A DNA stretch of 64,000 bases from Cryobacterium sp. PAMC25264. Its GTDB lineage: Bacteria; Actinomycetota; Actinomycetes; Actinomycetales; Microbacteriaceae. Positions within the stretch are counted from its first letter, which is position 1, and every line of letters begins with the position of its first letter. The notes beneath the pieces are model-generated. The model saw nothing but the letters and a program-made list of their open reading frames with translations. It was not told the origin of the DNA and searched no databases. A program made the position numbers and the translations under genes. Below, in pieces: positions 45,970 through 54,295 of the stretch. The stretch spans positions 2,542,001-2,606,000 of the forward strand of contig NZ_CP080383.1 of assembly GCF_019443325.1 (NCBI RefSeq). The letters run 5' to 3'.

Positions 45970-46599
45970 CTACTCGAGCGAGTCGCTGCGCCAGAGTCGG
46001 GCGCAGGAGGCGAATTCCTGTGCGGTTGTCGAGAATCGCAGGGCGCGCGTGGTGAGCTCGGTGGAGCGGCCCGGTTCGGTGGCGTCGAGGTCGTCGGCCA
46101 CGCTGGCGCAGCCGGCGCCGATCACCCGGCAGAACGCCGCCGCCCGGTCCAGCGCGATGGCAAAGTCGCCGGTGAACACGCCACGGAGAATCTCGTCGGC
46201 GAGCTGAATGATCTCGGCGGGGCCGGTCGGCACGATGGCCCCCGCCACAATCGGGTCGATGGTGACGGCCACGTCGATACCGCGTTGGTACAGGTAAGAC
46301 GTGCCGTCGGCATCCTGCCGGATCAATAGCCGCACCAGGTAGATGCGCCAGAGCGCGCCGGGCAGGCTGCGCGGCGTGGCCCGGGACCAGAGCTCGGCGA
46401 CGGCGTCGATGCCGTGCTCGTCGGTGTAGGCCACAAGGCGTTCGACGACCTCGGGGTCTGGACTGTCGCGCACCCGTGCGATCAGGGCCTGCGCCGTCTC
46501 GTGCGCGATCCGGCTGATCTGGGCGGGATCCTCTCCGCCCATCATCGACTCGAACTTGGCGCCCGAGAACTTGGTGGGCTTGTGGAAATCGTCGGCCAT
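45970..46599 (-). CDS. Conserved hypothetical protein
   Basis: A 209-aa soluble, mostly helical protein starting MADDFHKPTKFSGAKFESMM. No motif I can name; related proteins occur in Microbacteriaceae with unsure annotations. The middle part (PGALWRIYLVRLLIRQDAD) suggests helix pairs, and there are two Cys in the C-terminal part. GGAGGAG precedes the ATG at 46599; the longer frame adds 43 residues of low likeness to protein. It is divergent from tRNA-Lys. Confidence 0.75.
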   Translation of the reverse strand: MADDFHKPTKFSGAKFESMMGGEDPAQISRIAHETAQALIARVRDSPDPEVVERLVAYTDEHGIDAVAELWSRATPRSLPGALWRIYLVRLLIRQDADGTSYLYQRGIDVAVTIDPIVAGAIVPTGPAEIIQLADEILRGVFTGDFAIALDRAAAFCRVIGAGCASVADDLDATEPGRSTELTTRALRFSTTAQEFASCARLWRSDSLE

Positions 46600-46745
46600 C
46601 GCGCTCCTCCTGGCTGTCTCGGCCGGCGGCGTCGGTGTTGCCGCCGGGTAAATCGTGGGTGGGGTGGTCGTGCCGGCGTCTGTGGCGGATGCATCCACGC
46701 TAGTCACAAAAACCGTCCGGCAATCCACGCTAAGTTATTAACCGC

Positions 46746-46818
46746 GGGCCTCTAGCTCAGTTGGTAGAGCAAAGGACTTTTAATCCTTGGGTCGTCGGTT
46801 CGAGCCCGACGGGGCCCA
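46746..46818 (+). tRNA. tRNA-Lys (anticodon TTT)
   Basis: A complete cloverleaf: acceptor GGGCCTC with GGGGCCC (one wobble), D loop AGCTCAGTTGGTAGAGC, anticodon stem AAGGA with loop CTTTTAA (anticodon TTT), and T loop GTTCGAG. Discriminator A; CCA is not encoded. Confidence 0.97.
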
Positions 46819-46831
46819 CTTTCAGTGTGAT

Positions 46832-47155
46832 TCAGTGTGACCAGGTTTGCCTGACCCACGGACGCCAGGGGCGGGGAAACTGCCGCTCAACCCTGCCGTA
46901 GTGGTCCACGGTGAGGATGAGCGATTCGATCTTGCGGTTGAGGATGCTCAGGGCGACGACGAACAGCCACAGACCCCAGGTGACAAAGGTCAGGAACACG
47001 TTCAGCCAGAACCTGATGCGCTTCGTGCGCTGCAACACGGCCTGATTGCCGGCCACACTGCTGACCGTCCAGCCCTCGGCCGCGAACCGGGCGACCTCGT
47101 AGTTGAGCAGCTCGGTGCGCTGCTCGGCCGTCAAGGTCCCTACGTCCAGCGACAT
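46832..47155 (-). CDS. Small membrane protein, unknown function
   Basis: A 107-aa protein. Soluble N-terminal half (TAEQRTELLNYEVARFAAEG) followed by a hydrophobic hairpin (WLNVFLTFVTWGLWLFVVAL) and a basic C-terminus. The pattern, a short domain with GWTVSSVAGNQAVLQR and then two membrane helices, is common in actinobacterial hypothetical proteins. Its stop is 14 bases after tRNA-Lys on the opposite strand. Confidence 0.78.
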   Translation of the reverse strand: MSLDVGTLTAEQRTELLNYEVARFAAEGWTVSSVAGNQAVLQRTKRIRFWLNVFLTFVTWGLWLFVVALSILNRKIESLILTVDHYGRVERQFPRPWRPWVRQTWSH

Positions 47156-47410
47156 ACCCGCCTCATTCCATCGATACGGGCAGCATAAGGCCGTGACGCG
47201 ATCGGCGCAGCCCCTGATGCGCGCCAGCCCGGCGCGGTCCGAACCCGGCAGTTAGCTGGGACTGGGCGCCCGCACGGAATGTGCTGCGAGAACCCGGTGT
47301 TTCCCCCAGTGTTGACGCACGGTCTGTTGTGCTGGGGTACTGCCGCAGCCGCGTATCGTGCGTGCAGCAGCAGAGTGACGCACACAGCGAGCGCCACGGG
47401 AGGAGAACCA

Positions 47411-47833
47411 GTGCGCAAGAACATTGACGTCGAAGTCGACACCGGTGTCATCGAAAAGTACCGTAGGCACCCGAACGGCAACGGCTGGGTATCGGGAAAA
47501 TCCACCGTGCAACCGAGCGCGTTCATCTCCGAGTCCGCGTACATCGAGTCCGGTGCCACCGTGGGCCGGGAGGCCTGGATCGGCCCGGGCAGCTGGATCG
47601 ACCACGGTGTCGTCGTGGGGGACAAAGTCTTCATCGGCCAGAACGTGCACATCGGCGAGGGCAGCCTCGTCAGCGGCGGTGCCCACCTGGGCAGCCACGT
47701 GCGCATCGGCCGCAACGTGCGCATCGCCGCCGGCGTGCGGTTGGACCGGGACACCCGGGTTCCGGACAACACCGATGTGGCCACCGGCAACGTGGGAGCA
47801 GACGGCCGCAGGTCGCACGGTCTGGCCGCCTAG
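47411..47833 (+). CDS. Hexapeptide-repeat (left-handed beta-helix) protein
   Basis: A 140-aa protein with a run of hexapeptide repeats (VGREAWIGPGSWIDHGVVVG, then IGEGSLVSGGAHLGSHVRIG). The number of turns is small and there is no clear catalytic His or acetyl-CoA site, so it may be a transferase relative without activity or with an unknown substrate. The GTG start has AGGAG upstream. It precedes the molybdopterin oxidoreductase by 81 bases. Confidence 0.8.
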   Translation: MRKNIDVEVDTGVIEKYRRHPNGNGWVSGKSTVQPSAFISESAYIESGATVGREAWIGPGSWIDHGVVVGDKVFIGQNVHIGEGSLVSGGAHLGSHVRIGRNVRIAAGVRLDRDTRVPDNTDVATGNVGADGRRSHGLAA

Positions 47834-47914
47834 GCATCCGTTTGACCCGGTAAAACCGAAAAAACCCGGCGGGCGCATGTCAGCATCGGGCTCCGAGAGG
47901 AGCAGGATGGACAC

Positions 47915-50227
47915 ATGACACGTCGCGCACCGGTCAAGGACATCAACGAAGACGACCTCGTCGTCGGCACCCCGAAGAAGGCCGCCGCCGGTCTCGAGGC
48001 GGTGGTCGTGGCGCTGGAGCGCGGCATCGCCCAGGCCGGCGTGAGCCGCACCGCCCGGGCGCTGCTTCGCCTCAACCAGCGAAACGGCACCGACTGCCCC
48101 GGCTGCGCCTGGCCGGAGTCGACCGGGCACCGCAAGACCGCCGAATTCTGTGAGAACGGCGCCAAGGCCGTGGCCGAGGAGAACACCCTCCGCACGGTGG
48201 ATGCGGCCTTCTGGGCCGAGCACTCGCTCACCGAGCTAGCCGGAAAGACCGAATACTGGCTGGGCAACCAGGGCCGCATCTCCCAGCCCGTGGTCGTGCG
48301 CCCCGGCGACACGCACTACTCCCCCATCACCTGGGACGACGCGTTCGAGCTGATCGGCGAGAAGATTCGCGCCACCACCCCCGACCGCACCGTGTTCTAC
48401 ACCTCGGGCCGCACCGCCAACGAGACCGCGTTCCTCTACCAGCTGTTCGCCCGCTCCATCGGCACCAATAACCTGCCTGACTGCTCGAACATGTGCCACG
48501 AATCCTCCGGGTCTGCACTGAATCCCACCATCGGCATCGGCAAGGGCACCGTCTCGCTCGACGATATCCACGTGGCCGAGCTGATCCTCGTCGTGGGCCA
48601 GAACCCCGGCACCAACCACCCGCGGATGCTGTCGGCCCTGGCCGAGTGCAAGGCCAACGGCGGCAAGGTCGTCGCCGTGAACCCGCTGCCCGAGGCCGGG
48701 CTGTTCAACTTCAAGGACCCGCAGACCCCCACCGGGCTGGTGGGCCACGGGGTGCCGCTGGCCGACGAGTTCCTCCAGATCAAGGTGGGCGGCGACCTGG
48801 CCCTGTTCCAGGCGCTCGGCCACCTGCTGCTCGAGGAGGAGGCCCGGGTGCCCGGTTCCGTCGTGGACCAGGAGTTCATCGACGCCAACACCGACGGCAT
48901 CGAGGCCTACCGGGCCGCGCGCACCGAGATCGACTGGGTCGAGACGGAGAAGGCCACCGGCCTATCCAGGCTGGACATCGGCGTGGTCGCGAAGATGATG
49001 GCCGCCTCCAACGCCACCATCATCTGCTGGGCGCTGGGCCTCACCCAGCAGCCGCACTCGGTGAACACGCTCAAGGAGATCATCAACCTGCTCCTGCTGC
49101 AGGGCAACTTCGGCAAGCCGGGCGCGGGCGCCTGCCCGGTGCGCGGGCACTCCAACGTACAGGGTGACCGCACCATGGGCGTGTGGGAGAAGCCGAAGGA
49201 GCCGATGCTCGCCGCGCTCGACGCCGAGTTCGGCATCGTCTCCCCGCGCGAGCACGGCCTCGACTCGGTCGACACCGTCGAGGCGTTCGAAAACGACGAC
49301 GTGGACGTGTTCGTGTCGATGGGCGGCAACTTCGCCCTCGCCTGCAGCGACACCGACGCACTCGAGGCCGCGATGCAGCGGGTGGGCCTGACGGTGCACA
49401 TCTCCACCAAGCCCAACCGGTCGCACGTGATGCACGGGGTCACCTCGCTGATCCTGCCGACGCTCGGCCGCACCGACACCGATGACAAGCATCCGGCCGG
49501 CCGCCAGGTCTTGTCGGTGGAGGACTCAATGTCGATGGTGCACTCCACCCAGGGCCGGCTCGACCCCGTGTCGGATCACCTGCTGGCCGAACCGGTGATC
49601 GTGGCGCGGATGGCCCGGGCCACGCTCGGCGACGACCACCCGGTGGACTGGAAGGCGATGGCGGAGGACTACGACGTCATCCGCGACCACATCTCCCGGG
49701 TGCTGCCCGGCTTCTTGGACTTCAACAAGCGGTTGCGCGACAAGAACGGCTTCGTGCTGCCCAACCCGCCGCGCGACACCCGCAGCTTTGCCACCGACAT
49801 CGGTCGAGCCCGGTTCACGGTGAGCCCGCTCGAGTACCTCACGCCGCCGCCCGGGCACCTCATTCTGCAGACCATGCGCAGCCATGACCAGTACAACACC
49901 ACGTTCTACGGGCTGGATGACCGCTACCGCGGCATCAAGGACGGCCGCCGGGTGATCCTCATCCACGCCGACGACGTCACCGAGCTGGGTTTTCACGACC
50001 GGGACCTCGTCGACGTGATCAGCACCTTCGGCGGGCAAGAACGCCGGGCGGACAAGTTCCGGCTGGTGGTGTACCCCACGCCGCGCGGCTGCGCGGCAGC
50101 GTACTTCCCCGAGGCCAACCAGCTGATGCACCGGGAGCTCGTGGCCCGGGAGTCGAACACGCCCGGCTACAAGGCGATGAGCGTGCGGTTCATTCCGCAC
50201 GAGGTGCCGGTGCCGGTTCTCAGCTGA
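47915..50227 (+). CDS. Molybdopterin oxidoreductase, FdhF/YdeP-type (formate dehydrogenase alpha-like)
   Basis: A 770-aa molybdopterin-dependent oxidoreductase of the FdhF/YdeP class. The N-terminal CPGCAWPE and later SNMCHESSG segments, the cofactor-binding stretches VVGQNPGTNHPRMLSAL and ACPVRGHSNVQGDRTMG, and the C-terminal NTTFYGLDDRYRGIKDG are all characteristic. It lacks a 4Fe-4S Cys cluster of the classical kind. Physiological substrate is unknown in this subgroup; formate is only a guess. The maturation protein FdhD is encoded convergently, just downstream. Confidence 0.92.
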   Translation: MTRRAPVKDINEDDLVVGTPKKAAAGLEAVVVALERGIAQAGVSRTARALLRLNQRNGTDCPGCAWPESTGHRKTAEFCENGAKAVAEENTLRTVDAAFWAEHSLTELAGKTEYWLGNQGRISQPVVVRPGDTHYSPITWDDAFELIGEKIRATTPDRTVFYTSGRTANETAFLYQLFARSIGTNNLPDCSNMCHESSGSALNPTIGIGKGTVSLDDIHVAELILVVGQNPGTNHPRMLSALAECKANGGKVVAVNPLPEAGLFNFKDPQTPTGLVGHGVPLADEFLQIKVGGDLALFQALGHLLLEEEARVPGSVVDQEFIDANTDGIEAYRAARTEIDWVETEKATGLSRLDIGVVAKMMAASNATIICWALGLTQQPHSVNTLKEIINLLLLQGNFGKPGAGACPVRGHSNVQGDRTMGVWEKPKEPMLAALDAEFGIVSPREHGLDSVDTVEAFENDDVDVFVSMGGNFALACSDTDALEAAMQRVGLTVHISTKPNRSHVMHGVTSLILPTLGRTDTDDKHPAGRQVLSVEDSMSMVHSTQGRLDPVSDHLLAEPVIVARMARATLGDDHPVDWKAMAEDYDVIRDHISRVLPGFLDFNKRLRDKNGFVLPNPPRDTRSFATDIGRARFTVSPLEYLTPPPGHLILQTMRSHDQYNTTFYGLDDRYRGIKDGRRVILIHADDVTELGFHDRDLVDVISTFGGQERRADKFRLVVYPTPRGCAAAYFPEANQLMHRELVARESNTPGYKAMSVRFIPHEVPVPVLS

Positions 50228-50267
50228 GCTGAGGCGCGCGTCCGGGCCTGTTCCGCGTCGACGGAGG

Positions 50268-50339
50268 GCAACTGTTACCCGTTCGGACTTCTGCACCCGG
50301 TGTGCCGGGTGCAATTGTCCGGTTCGGGACCAGTTATGG
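50268..50339. repeat. Long imperfect palindrome, family C copy 2
   Basis: CTGCACCCGG and CCGGGTGCA form the inner stem, with outer pairing around CAACTG and CAGTT. The right half (GTCCGGTTCGGGACCAGTT) closely matches copy 1 at 11182-11252. It lies between convergent genes. Confidence 0.75.
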
Positions 50340-50366
50340 CGGGGCGGGCGGTGCGAGCGACCCGGG

Positions 50367-51215
50367 CTACACCGCCGCGAGCGCGCCCTGCACGATGCGT
50401 TCCTCGCCGGCGTAGATCACCATGGAGTCGCCGCGGAGGAAACCGACCAGGGTGAGGCCGACGTCGTGGGCGAACTCGGCGGAGAGCGACGACGGCGCCG
50501 ACACCGCCGCAAGCACCGGGATGCCCGCCATCAACGCCTTCTGCGCCAGCTCGAAACTGGCACGGCTGGACACCATCAGCACGGTGCCCCGCAGGGGCAA
50601 CAGGTTCTCCTTCACCGCCCAGCCGATCACCTTGTCCACCGCGTTGTGCCGGCCCACGTCTTCGCGCAGCACAAGCATCTCGCCCGTGGCGGCGTCGAAC
50701 AGGGCGGCCGCGTGCAGGCCCCCGGTCTTCTCGAACACCGACTGCGCCTCGCGCAGCTTGTCGGGGAAGCCCGTGAGCATCTCAGCATCGACGCGCACGG
50801 CATCCGGTCGCACGTCCCAGGTGGACTTGGTGCGCACGGCGTCGATGCTTTCTTTGCCGCACAGGCCGCAGGAACTGGTGGTGAGGAAATTGCGCTGCGT
50901 GCTCGGGTCGGGGGCGGCCACGCCCGGCGCCAGGCGCAGGTCGAGCACGTTGTAGGTGTTCACGCCCTCGGCGGTGGCGCCGGCGCAGTAGCGGGCGACA
51001 GCGAGGTGCTCGCCCTGGCTGATGATGCCTTCCGAGACGAGGAAGCCCGCGGCGAGGTCGACGTCGTGGCCGGGGGTGCGCATGGTGACGGCGAGGGAGC
51101 GGCCGTTGACCCGCAGTTCGAGGGGCTCCTCGACCGCGAGGACGTCTTCGCGGCGGATGGGTGCGTGGCCCACCGTGAGCCGGGTGATCTTGCGTCGTGC
51201 CGTGACCCTGTTCAT
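50367..51215 (-). CDS. fdhD: Sulfurtransferase FdhD
   Basis: A 282-aa FdhD, which moves sulfur from a desulfurase to the molybdenum cofactor of formate dehydrogenases. The sulfur-relay Cys pair is Cys116/Cys119 in SSCGLCGKESID. GFLVSEGII, DVGRHNAVDKVIG and VSSRASFELAQKA are the other conserved stretches. GAGGAGG precedes the ATG. It is convergent with the molybdopterin oxidoreductase it probably serves. Confidence 0.95.
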   Translation of the reverse strand: MNRVTARRKITRLTVGHAPIRREDVLAVEEPLELRVNGRSLAVTMRTPGHDVDLAAGFLVSEGIISQGEHLAVARYCAGATAEGVNTYNVLDLRLAPGVAAPDPSTQRNFLTTSSCGLCGKESIDAVRTKSTWDVRPDAVRVDAEMLTGFPDKLREAQSVFEKTGGLHAAALFDAATGEMLVLREDVGRHNAVDKVIGWAVKENLLPLRGTVLMVSSRASFELAQKALMAGIPVLAAVSAPSSLSAEFAHDVGLTLVGFLRGDSMVIYAGEERIVQGALAAV

Positions 51216-51332
51216 GGGTGCCCTCCTCGAGAGTGCGGTCCGAGTGCGCCTGGGCGCAGCGGGACCTCTCTTCGAGCCTAAACCTCCATCTCGTTCAACG
51301 GGTCGCCTCTGCGGCCCCGCCCGGGCGGGCCG

Positions 51333-51397
51333 CTCGCGAGAGCGGCACTATGGCGGCTTCAGCGGCGCTGAGGCGGCCTCATGGCCGCTCTCGCGAG
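51333..51397. repeat. Palindrome in the fdhD/ThiF-like divergent region
   Basis: CTCGCGAGAGCGGC and GCCGCTCTCGCGAG are perfect complements over 14 bp, with weaker pairing inside (CTTCAGC/GCTGAGG). It lies in the 286-base region before the ThiF-like gene, which holds no gene. Confidence 0.75.
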
Positions 51398-51501
51398 ACG
51401 TGCAGTCCGCGGGAGGGATGGCGGGCAAGACGGGGCACAGCGTGAGGGAAGAGCGGGGCGGCGTGGGCGGGGCGGGGTGGATTGCCGCGTACCGTGGTGT
51501 C

Positions 51502-52347
51502 ATGGCACTTCCTCCCCTCGTCGAACCCACCGGTCCGCTCAGTCCCACCGAAACCGCGCGCCTCGCGCAGGTGCGCAGCCTCCCGCAACTGCGGCTGCCC
51601 GCGATCGAAGACCTCGGGCACCGGCGGCTCGCCGCGGCCCGCGTGTTGGTGCTCGGAACCTCCGGGCTCAGCGCCCCCGCCCTGCGCACCCTCGCCGCGG
51701 CCGGCGTCGGCGCCATCGGGCTGGCCGACGTGGGCCCGCTCGACGTGGACTCCCTCGTGCTGGCCACCACCACCATCCTCACGCTCTCGCCGGACACCGC
51801 CGTCACAGCGCACGACGAGGAGATCACCGCCGAGTCGGCGGCCCGCATCCTGGGCGGCTACGACCTCGTGCTCGACGGCAGCGACCTCACCCCGCAGCCA
51901 TTCCTGGTGGGCGACACCTGCGCGTCCCTCGGGTTGCCGTTGGTCTGGGGTTCGGTGGCGCGCGGCAACGCCGAACTGTCGGTGTTCTGGTCCAGCCCGC
52001 CGCGCCGCAGCGGCCAACGCTCCACGCGGTTGCGTGACTTCTTCGGCACGGATGCGGCCGGCACCGCCGCATCCGTCGACCCGGGCGTGCTCGGCGCGCT
52101 GCGCGGCCAAGCCGGAGCCCTGCTGGCCGCCGAGGCGATCCGCCTGATCACCGGCACGGGCGAACCCCTGATCGGCCGGGTGCTCACCATCAACGCCGAC
52201 ACCGGACGTTTCGACGCCGCTCCCCTGCCCGTGCTGCAGCCCGGCCAGCCCGGCGCCTCCGCGCCCTCCGGCGACACCAGCTCCGCGGCCGAACCGGTCT
52301 CTGCGTTATCCACCGTTGCATCCACCGTTGCATCCACCGAGGAGTGA
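51502..52347 (+). CDS. Degenerate ThiF/MoeB-like protein
   Basis: A 281-aa protein of the ThiF/MoeB/HesA adenylyltransferase fold. The Rossmann segment RVLVLGTSGLSAPALRTLA and AAAGVGAIGLADVGPLD are clear, and YDLVLDGSD follows. It lacks parts needed for activity: the Arg finger segment (usually NLQRQ) is gone, there is no zinc Cys pair, and no catalytic Cys is obvious. It may be a non-catalytic partner in molybdenum-cofactor work, judged from fdhD and DUF6457 beside it. The last residues are coded by a 12-base repeat. Confidence 0.8.
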   Translation: MALPPLVEPTGPLSPTETARLAQVRSLPQLRLPAIEDLGHRRLAAARVLVLGTSGLSAPALRTLAAAGVGAIGLADVGPLDVDSLVLATTTILTLSPDTAVTAHDEEITAESAARILGGYDLVLDGSDLTPQPFLVGDTCASLGLPLVWGSVARGNAELSVFWSSPPRRSGQRSTRLRDFFGTDAAGTAASVDPGVLGALRGQAGALLAAEAIRLITGTGEPLIGRVLTINADTGRFDAAPLPVLQPGQPGASAPSGDTSSAAEPVSALSTVASTVASTEE

Positions 52348-52351
52348 CACC

Positions 52352-52627
52352 ATGAGCACGAACACCCCCCTGCCGCCCGAAGCCCTCGACGAGTGGCTTG
52401 CCGCCCTCGCGGCGCACCTGGGCCTGGATGCGGAGATCATCCCCACCGGGCTGCTGCTCGACGTGGCCAGGGACGTGGCGCACAACGTGGCCCGGCCCGC
52501 GGCCCCGCTGAGCCTGTTCCTCGTCGGCCTCGCGGCGGCGCAGGCCGGCGGCTCGGCCGACGACATCACCGCGGCGAGCGCCGCCGCGACCGAGCTCGCC
52601 CTGGGCTGGCCGGCGACGGCCGAGTAG
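52352..52627 (+). CDS. DUF6457 domain protein
   Basis: A 91-aa helical protein. The sequence LDEWLAALAAHLGLD and ARDVAHNVARPAAPLSLFLV mark DUF6457, a domain usually found next to or fused with molybdenum-cofactor guanylyltransferase in actinobacteria. No mobA is present here, so its partner is elsewhere. Its Shine-Dalgarno lies within the last codon and stop of the ThiF-like gene (GAGGAGTGA), so the two are coupled. Confidence 0.82.
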   Translation: MSTNTPLPPEALDEWLAALAAHLGLDAEIIPTGLLLDVARDVAHNVARPAAPLSLFLVGLAAAQAGGSADDITAASAAATELALGWPATAE

Positions 52628-52733
52628 CGGCCCCGTTCAGCGGCACCTGACCATAGCGCTCCCAGCCCACGGCTGACGGCGGCCGCGGTGGGCGTGTGCG
52701 TCCGTGCGACCGGACGCGGCATCCGTTTCTTGA

Positions 52734-53066
52734 TCAGGGCAGTTTGGCCACCGTGAGCAGGATGGTGGCGTCTTCTTCAGCCTCGAGGCTGTGCCGTGCC
52801 TTGGGCATGATGAGCAGGTCGCCCGTGCGAGCCTGCCAGGCGTCCTCCCCCACGATCAGGCGCACCCTCCCGCTGAGCACGTAGACGGTGGCATCGCCGG
52901 GGCTCTCGTGCTCGGCCATGACCGTGCCCTTGGCCATACCCATCACGGTCTGGCGCAGCACCTTCTCGTGGCCGCCGAAGACCGTGGCGGCGGCGCGCCC
53001 ACTACTTCCGGACGTGGCGGCGGCGAGCTGCTGGCGGGCGAGGGCCTCGATCGAGATCTTCTTCAT
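52734..53066 (-). CDS. Cupin-domain protein
   Basis: A 110-aa single cupin barrel. Motif 1 reads HESPGDATVYVLSGRVRL, and motif 2 reads GDLLIMPKARHSL. The His and Glu pattern of metal-binding cupins is only partly kept. It is a small stand-alone barrel of unknown role, similar to cupins near stress regulators. It is followed in opposite orientation by nothing until the DUF6457 gene (convergent). Confidence 0.85.
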   Translation of the reverse strand: MKKISIEALARQQLAAATSGSSGRAAATVFGGHEKVLRQTVMGMAKGTVMAEHESPGDATVYVLSGRVRLIVGEDAWQARTGDLLIMPKARHSLEAEEDATILLTVAKLP

Positions 53067-53126
53067 GGCGCCAGCGTACGACGCCCGGGGCCGCCGCGGG
53101 CGGCTTCCGGCCGGCGAATCTGCCGG

Positions 53127-53576
53127 CTACGGCCGCGGTGTGATTGCCGTCGTGGCGTGAATGACCTCGGTGAGACTGTCGCGCAGCGCGATCAGGGACT
53201 CCGGTGACATCTCCAGGGTGCGGGCCACCCGCTCAGGGATGGACTCGGCGATCCGGCGCAGCTGGCGGCCGTGCTCGGTCAGGGTCACCTGCAGCGCGCG
53301 TTCGTCGGTCGTCGACCGTTCGCGGCGGAGGTACCCGACCGCCTCCAACCGCTTGAGCAGCGGCGACAGGGTGGCCGGCTCGAGGCGCAACGCGTCGGCC
53401 AGGCTGCGGAGCGTGCGCGGGTCCTGCTCCCACAGGGCCAGCATCACCAGATACTGCGGATGCGTGAGCCCGAGCGGCTCCAGGATCGGCTTGTAGAGGG
53501 CCACCGTGGTGCGCGCCGCGACCGTCAGTGCGAAGCAGACCTGGTTCTCCAGGGCTAACACGTTGGGTTGCGTCAT
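53127..53576 (-). CDS. MarR-family redox regulator, OhrR-like
   Basis: A 149-aa MarR winged-helix repressor. The N-terminal segment LALENQVCFALTVAAR carries Cys14 at the position of the peroxide-sensing Cys of OhrR, and KPILEPLGLTHPQYLVML is also typical. DNA-binding motif LADALRLEPATLSPLLKRLE and wing ERSTTDERALQV follow. No ohr gene is in the window, so the target may be its own gene and the divergent small gene. The ATG at 53576 fits the family N-terminus. Confidence 0.9.
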   Translation of the reverse strand: MTQPNVLALENQVCFALTVAARTTVALYKPILEPLGLTHPQYLVMLALWEQDPRTLRSLADALRLEPATLSPLLKRLEAVGYLRRERSTTDERALQVTLTEHGRQLRRIAESIPERVARTLEMSPESLIALRDSLTEVIHATTAITPRP

Positions 53577-53627
53577 CGGGTCTTTCGGGATCATCAATCG
53601 GCAGGCATCCGGCGCCCGCCAAGATTT

Positions 53628-53643
53628 ACTTAGTACACTAACT
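53628..53643. promoter_or_regulatory. Candidate OhrR/MarR operator
   Basis: An AT-rich near-palindrome, ACTTAGTACACTAACT, with 6 of 8 pairs matching, in otherwise GC-rich DNA. It lies between the divergent regulator and the small zinc-ribbon-like gene, right before the ATG of the latter. Confidence 0.5.
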
Positions 53644-53646
53644 ATT

Positions 53647-53892
53647 ATGACGTCAGCCAAGAAACGCAAACCCACCATCAGGGAGGCCGGCGGCTTCACC
53701 GCGTGGCTGAACGGTCGGCTGCTGCCACTCATCGGCCCGCCGCCGCTCGGCCCCTATGACGACGAGGTGCCGGTGCAGGAGCGCCCGATCGCGCGGTGTC
53801 CGCTCTGCGGGGCCCCGATGACCGAGCACGACATCGACCGCAGCGGCGAGCGCACGCAGCTGCGCTGCCCCCTGCCAACCCCCGCTGCCTGA
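53647..53892 (+). CDS. Small hypothetical protein with CxxC motif
   Basis: An 81-aa basic protein with CPLCGAPM and a further Cys near the end, like a half zinc ribbon. Related short proteins are common in Microbacteriaceae; function unknown. The ATG is preceded directly by the AT-rich candidate operator, so the transcript may have almost no leader. It is divergent from the OhrR-like gene, by 70 bases. Confidence 0.65.
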   Translation: MTSAKKRKPTIREAGGFTAWLNGRLLPLIGPPPLGPYDDEVPVQERPIARCPLCGAPMTEHDIDRSGERTQLRCPLPTPAA

Positions 53893-53965
53893 GTCACCGG
53901 CCCCGTTCCCGCGCAGCCGCGCCTGACCCGCGCAGCGGCGTCTGACCCGCGCAACACCGCACAGA

Positions 53966-54044
53966 CGAGATCCGCGGGCACCACGCCACAACGCCCGCGG
54001 CACGCCACCCGCGAACCGGCGCCCGACCCGCGCGTCCCCATCCG
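53966..54044. repeat. 79-bp exact direct repeat, copy 1
   Basis: Identical over 79 bases to 54148-54226, 182 bases apart. The 403-base gap 53893-54295 also holds several copies of ACCCGCGCAGCGGCG. It has no gene that I can support. Confidence 0.93.
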
Positions 54045-54147
54045 CTACCAAGCACCCGCATCCCGCACCCGAACCCGGCACCCGGTTCCGTTACCCACCG
54101 GACGAGACCCGCGCAGCGGCGCCTAACCCGCGGTGCCCCCGCAAAGC

Positions 54148-54226
54148 CGAGATCCGCGGGCACCACGCCACAACGCCCGCGGCACGCCACCCGCGAACCG
54201 GCGCCCGACCCGCGCGTCCCCATCCG
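54148..54226. repeat. 79-bp exact direct repeat, copy 2
   Basis: Second copy, starting CGAGATCCGCGGGCACCACG and ending CCCCATCCG. Preceded by GACCCGCGCAGCGGCGCCT as in copy 1 with minor changes. Confidence 0.93.
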
Positions 54227-54295
54227 GGGCCCGTCACCCACCGGCGGGACACCCGCGCAGCGGCGCCCGACCCGCGCAGCGGTCGGGACGGGCGG

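Noticed and set aside
53893..54295. Possible CRISPR or minisatellite gene in the 79-bp repeat region
   Set aside because: Two long copies with a single unlike spacer and no regular short repeats; no cas genes; no convincing protein.
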